Source: CAZAQS01 sp964486825
GTDB lineage: Bacteria > Chloroflexota > Anaerolineae > Anaerolineales > UBA4823
NCBI GenBank assembly: GCA_964486825.1
Contig: CAZAQS010000299.1
Span: forward strand, 1-5,657
Direction of reading: 5' to 3'
DNA: 5,657 nucleotides
The notes below the pieces were generated by a model. The model was not told the DNA's origin. It did no database searches and worked only from the letters and a program-made list of their open reading frames with translations. Within the stretch, counting starts at the first letter, position 1. The number at the start of each line of letters is the position of its first letter. This document shows positions 5,119 to 5,657 of this stretch, in pieces. Made by a program: the position numbers and the translations under genes.

Positions 5119-5657
5119 TCAGCGTACTCGGATGGACCTGCGGCTGCGAAAGGCAGTTTGCAGGGTCTTCGCCAGGGGCTGGTCTACCTGCCATTCGATG
5201 ACCTCCACGCCCATCCGCCGGAGCTGGAGAAGATGCAGGCAGCGTTCCAGGCGGGCGGCGCGTATGGCAAGCTGTGCGGCTCTTCCGGCGGGCAAAGAAC
5301 GCGCTGCAAAACAGACCGGGTCGGGGCTCAGCAGCAGCACCTGGTATCCAAAAGCCCTCAAGCGCCTGAAAGCGGGCAGGTCACGTCCTGCCAGCGGGCT
5401 GATCACGACGATGAGCGAGCGGCTCGGGAAAGCACTGACCGGCAAATATTTCAAATGCTCGAGCGCGCCGTTTGCCCCTTCTACCGGGCGGTTCATATGG
5501 CGTAAGATATTTGCCAGGTGAACCTTGCCGCTGCCCGGGAAAAGGTAGCGGAAGCCGCCGTGCAGGTTGAGCATGGCCACCCGGTTGCCTTCCTTGAGAA
5601 ATAACTCTGCCAGGGCGGCCGCCGCGCGGGTGGAATACTCGAACATGCCGGCGGTTG
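5119..5657 (-). CDS. DUF58 domain protein, C-terminal part (N-terminus outside the window)
   Basis: The frame is open from the right edge to a TGA (5121-5119), showing the last 178 residues. The region FEYSTRAAAALAELFLKEGNRV followed by a hydrophobic strand, then FPGSGKVHLANILRHM, YLPVSAFPSRSLIVVISPL and GYQVLLLSPDP, fits the von Willebrand A-like DUF58 fold as I recall it in Chloroflexota. The Met at 5646 is internal to the domain and has no SD, so it is not the start. DUF58 proteins are usually encoded beside MoxR-type AAA+ ATPases and are thought to act in protein maturation or cell-envelope processes; the expected moxR gene would lie beyond the right edge. The tail (VEVIEWQVDQPLAKTLQTAF) looks complete, so the 3' end is intact. 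The membrane-protein gene follows 34 bp downstream. Confidence 0.82.
   Translation of the reverse strand, partial: TAGMFEYSTRAAAALAELFLKEGNRVAMLNLHGGFRYLFPGSGKVHLANILRHMNRPVEGANGALEHLKYLPVSAFPSRSLIVVISPLAGRDLPAFRRLRAFGYQVLLLSPDPVCFAARSLPAGRAAQLAIRAARLERCLHLLQLRRMGVEVIEWQVDQPLAKTLQTAFRSRRSIRVR

Noticed and set aside
5056..5521. Two overlapping + strand ORFs (149 and 129 codons)
   Set aside because: They are antisense to the DUF58 gene, whose conserved segments define the true strand and frame.
1..5657. CRISPR array, tRNA/rRNA genes, insertion sequence ends or a defence system
   Set aside because: No regularly spaced repeats, cloverleaf-like segments, transposase motifs or terminal inverted repeats were seen on reading both strands.

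Overview
The window is GC-rich bacterial DNA with short intergenic gaps and mostly strong Shine-Dalgarno (SD) sites. No rRNA, tRNA, CRISPR array or mobile element is visible. The protein families recall Chloroflexota, perhaps Anaerolineae: a DUF58 protein with an FEYSTRAAAALAELFL segment beside a small polytopic membrane protein, and a TetR-controlled MacB-like ABC pair. That assignment is recalled family resemblance, not a database result.

Layout. Positions 1-324 have no secure gene: a + frame open from the left edge to a stop at 169-171, and a minus frame (58-315) that continues in frame after the TetR stop codon. A TetR-family repressor follows on the minus strand (325-909, or 924 with the upstream ATG). 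A 150-165 bp divergent control region separates it from a + strand operon: an ABC ATPase (1075-1878), an 819-residue two-domain FtsX/MacB-type permease (1875-4334, overlapping the ATPase stop by 4 bp), and after a structured 103 bp gap a 42-codon single-membrane-segment ORF (4438-4566). Converging on this from the right are two minus-strand genes: the C-terminal part of a DUF58 protein (5119-5657, cut by the window edge) and a 169-residue membrane protein (4575-5084).

How it works together (inference). The TetR protein probably represses both itself and the ABC operon through a 13-bp palindrome (1022-1034). That site lies just after the predicted ABC transcription start and overlaps the -35 box of the predicted TetR promoter. 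The ATPase and permease should form an ATP-driven mechanotransmission (MacB/LolCDE-like) transporter. Its substrate cannot be read from the sequence, and no MacA-like adaptor gene is in the window.

The least explained part is the end of the operon. A near-perfect 22-bp palindrome and an alternative hairpin followed by six T residues precede a well-placed SD and the tiny membrane ORF. This looks like a conditional terminator or expression switch for a possible small transporter partner. The DUF58/membrane-protein pair is a separate unit, probably the end of a MoxR-DUF58-type operon.
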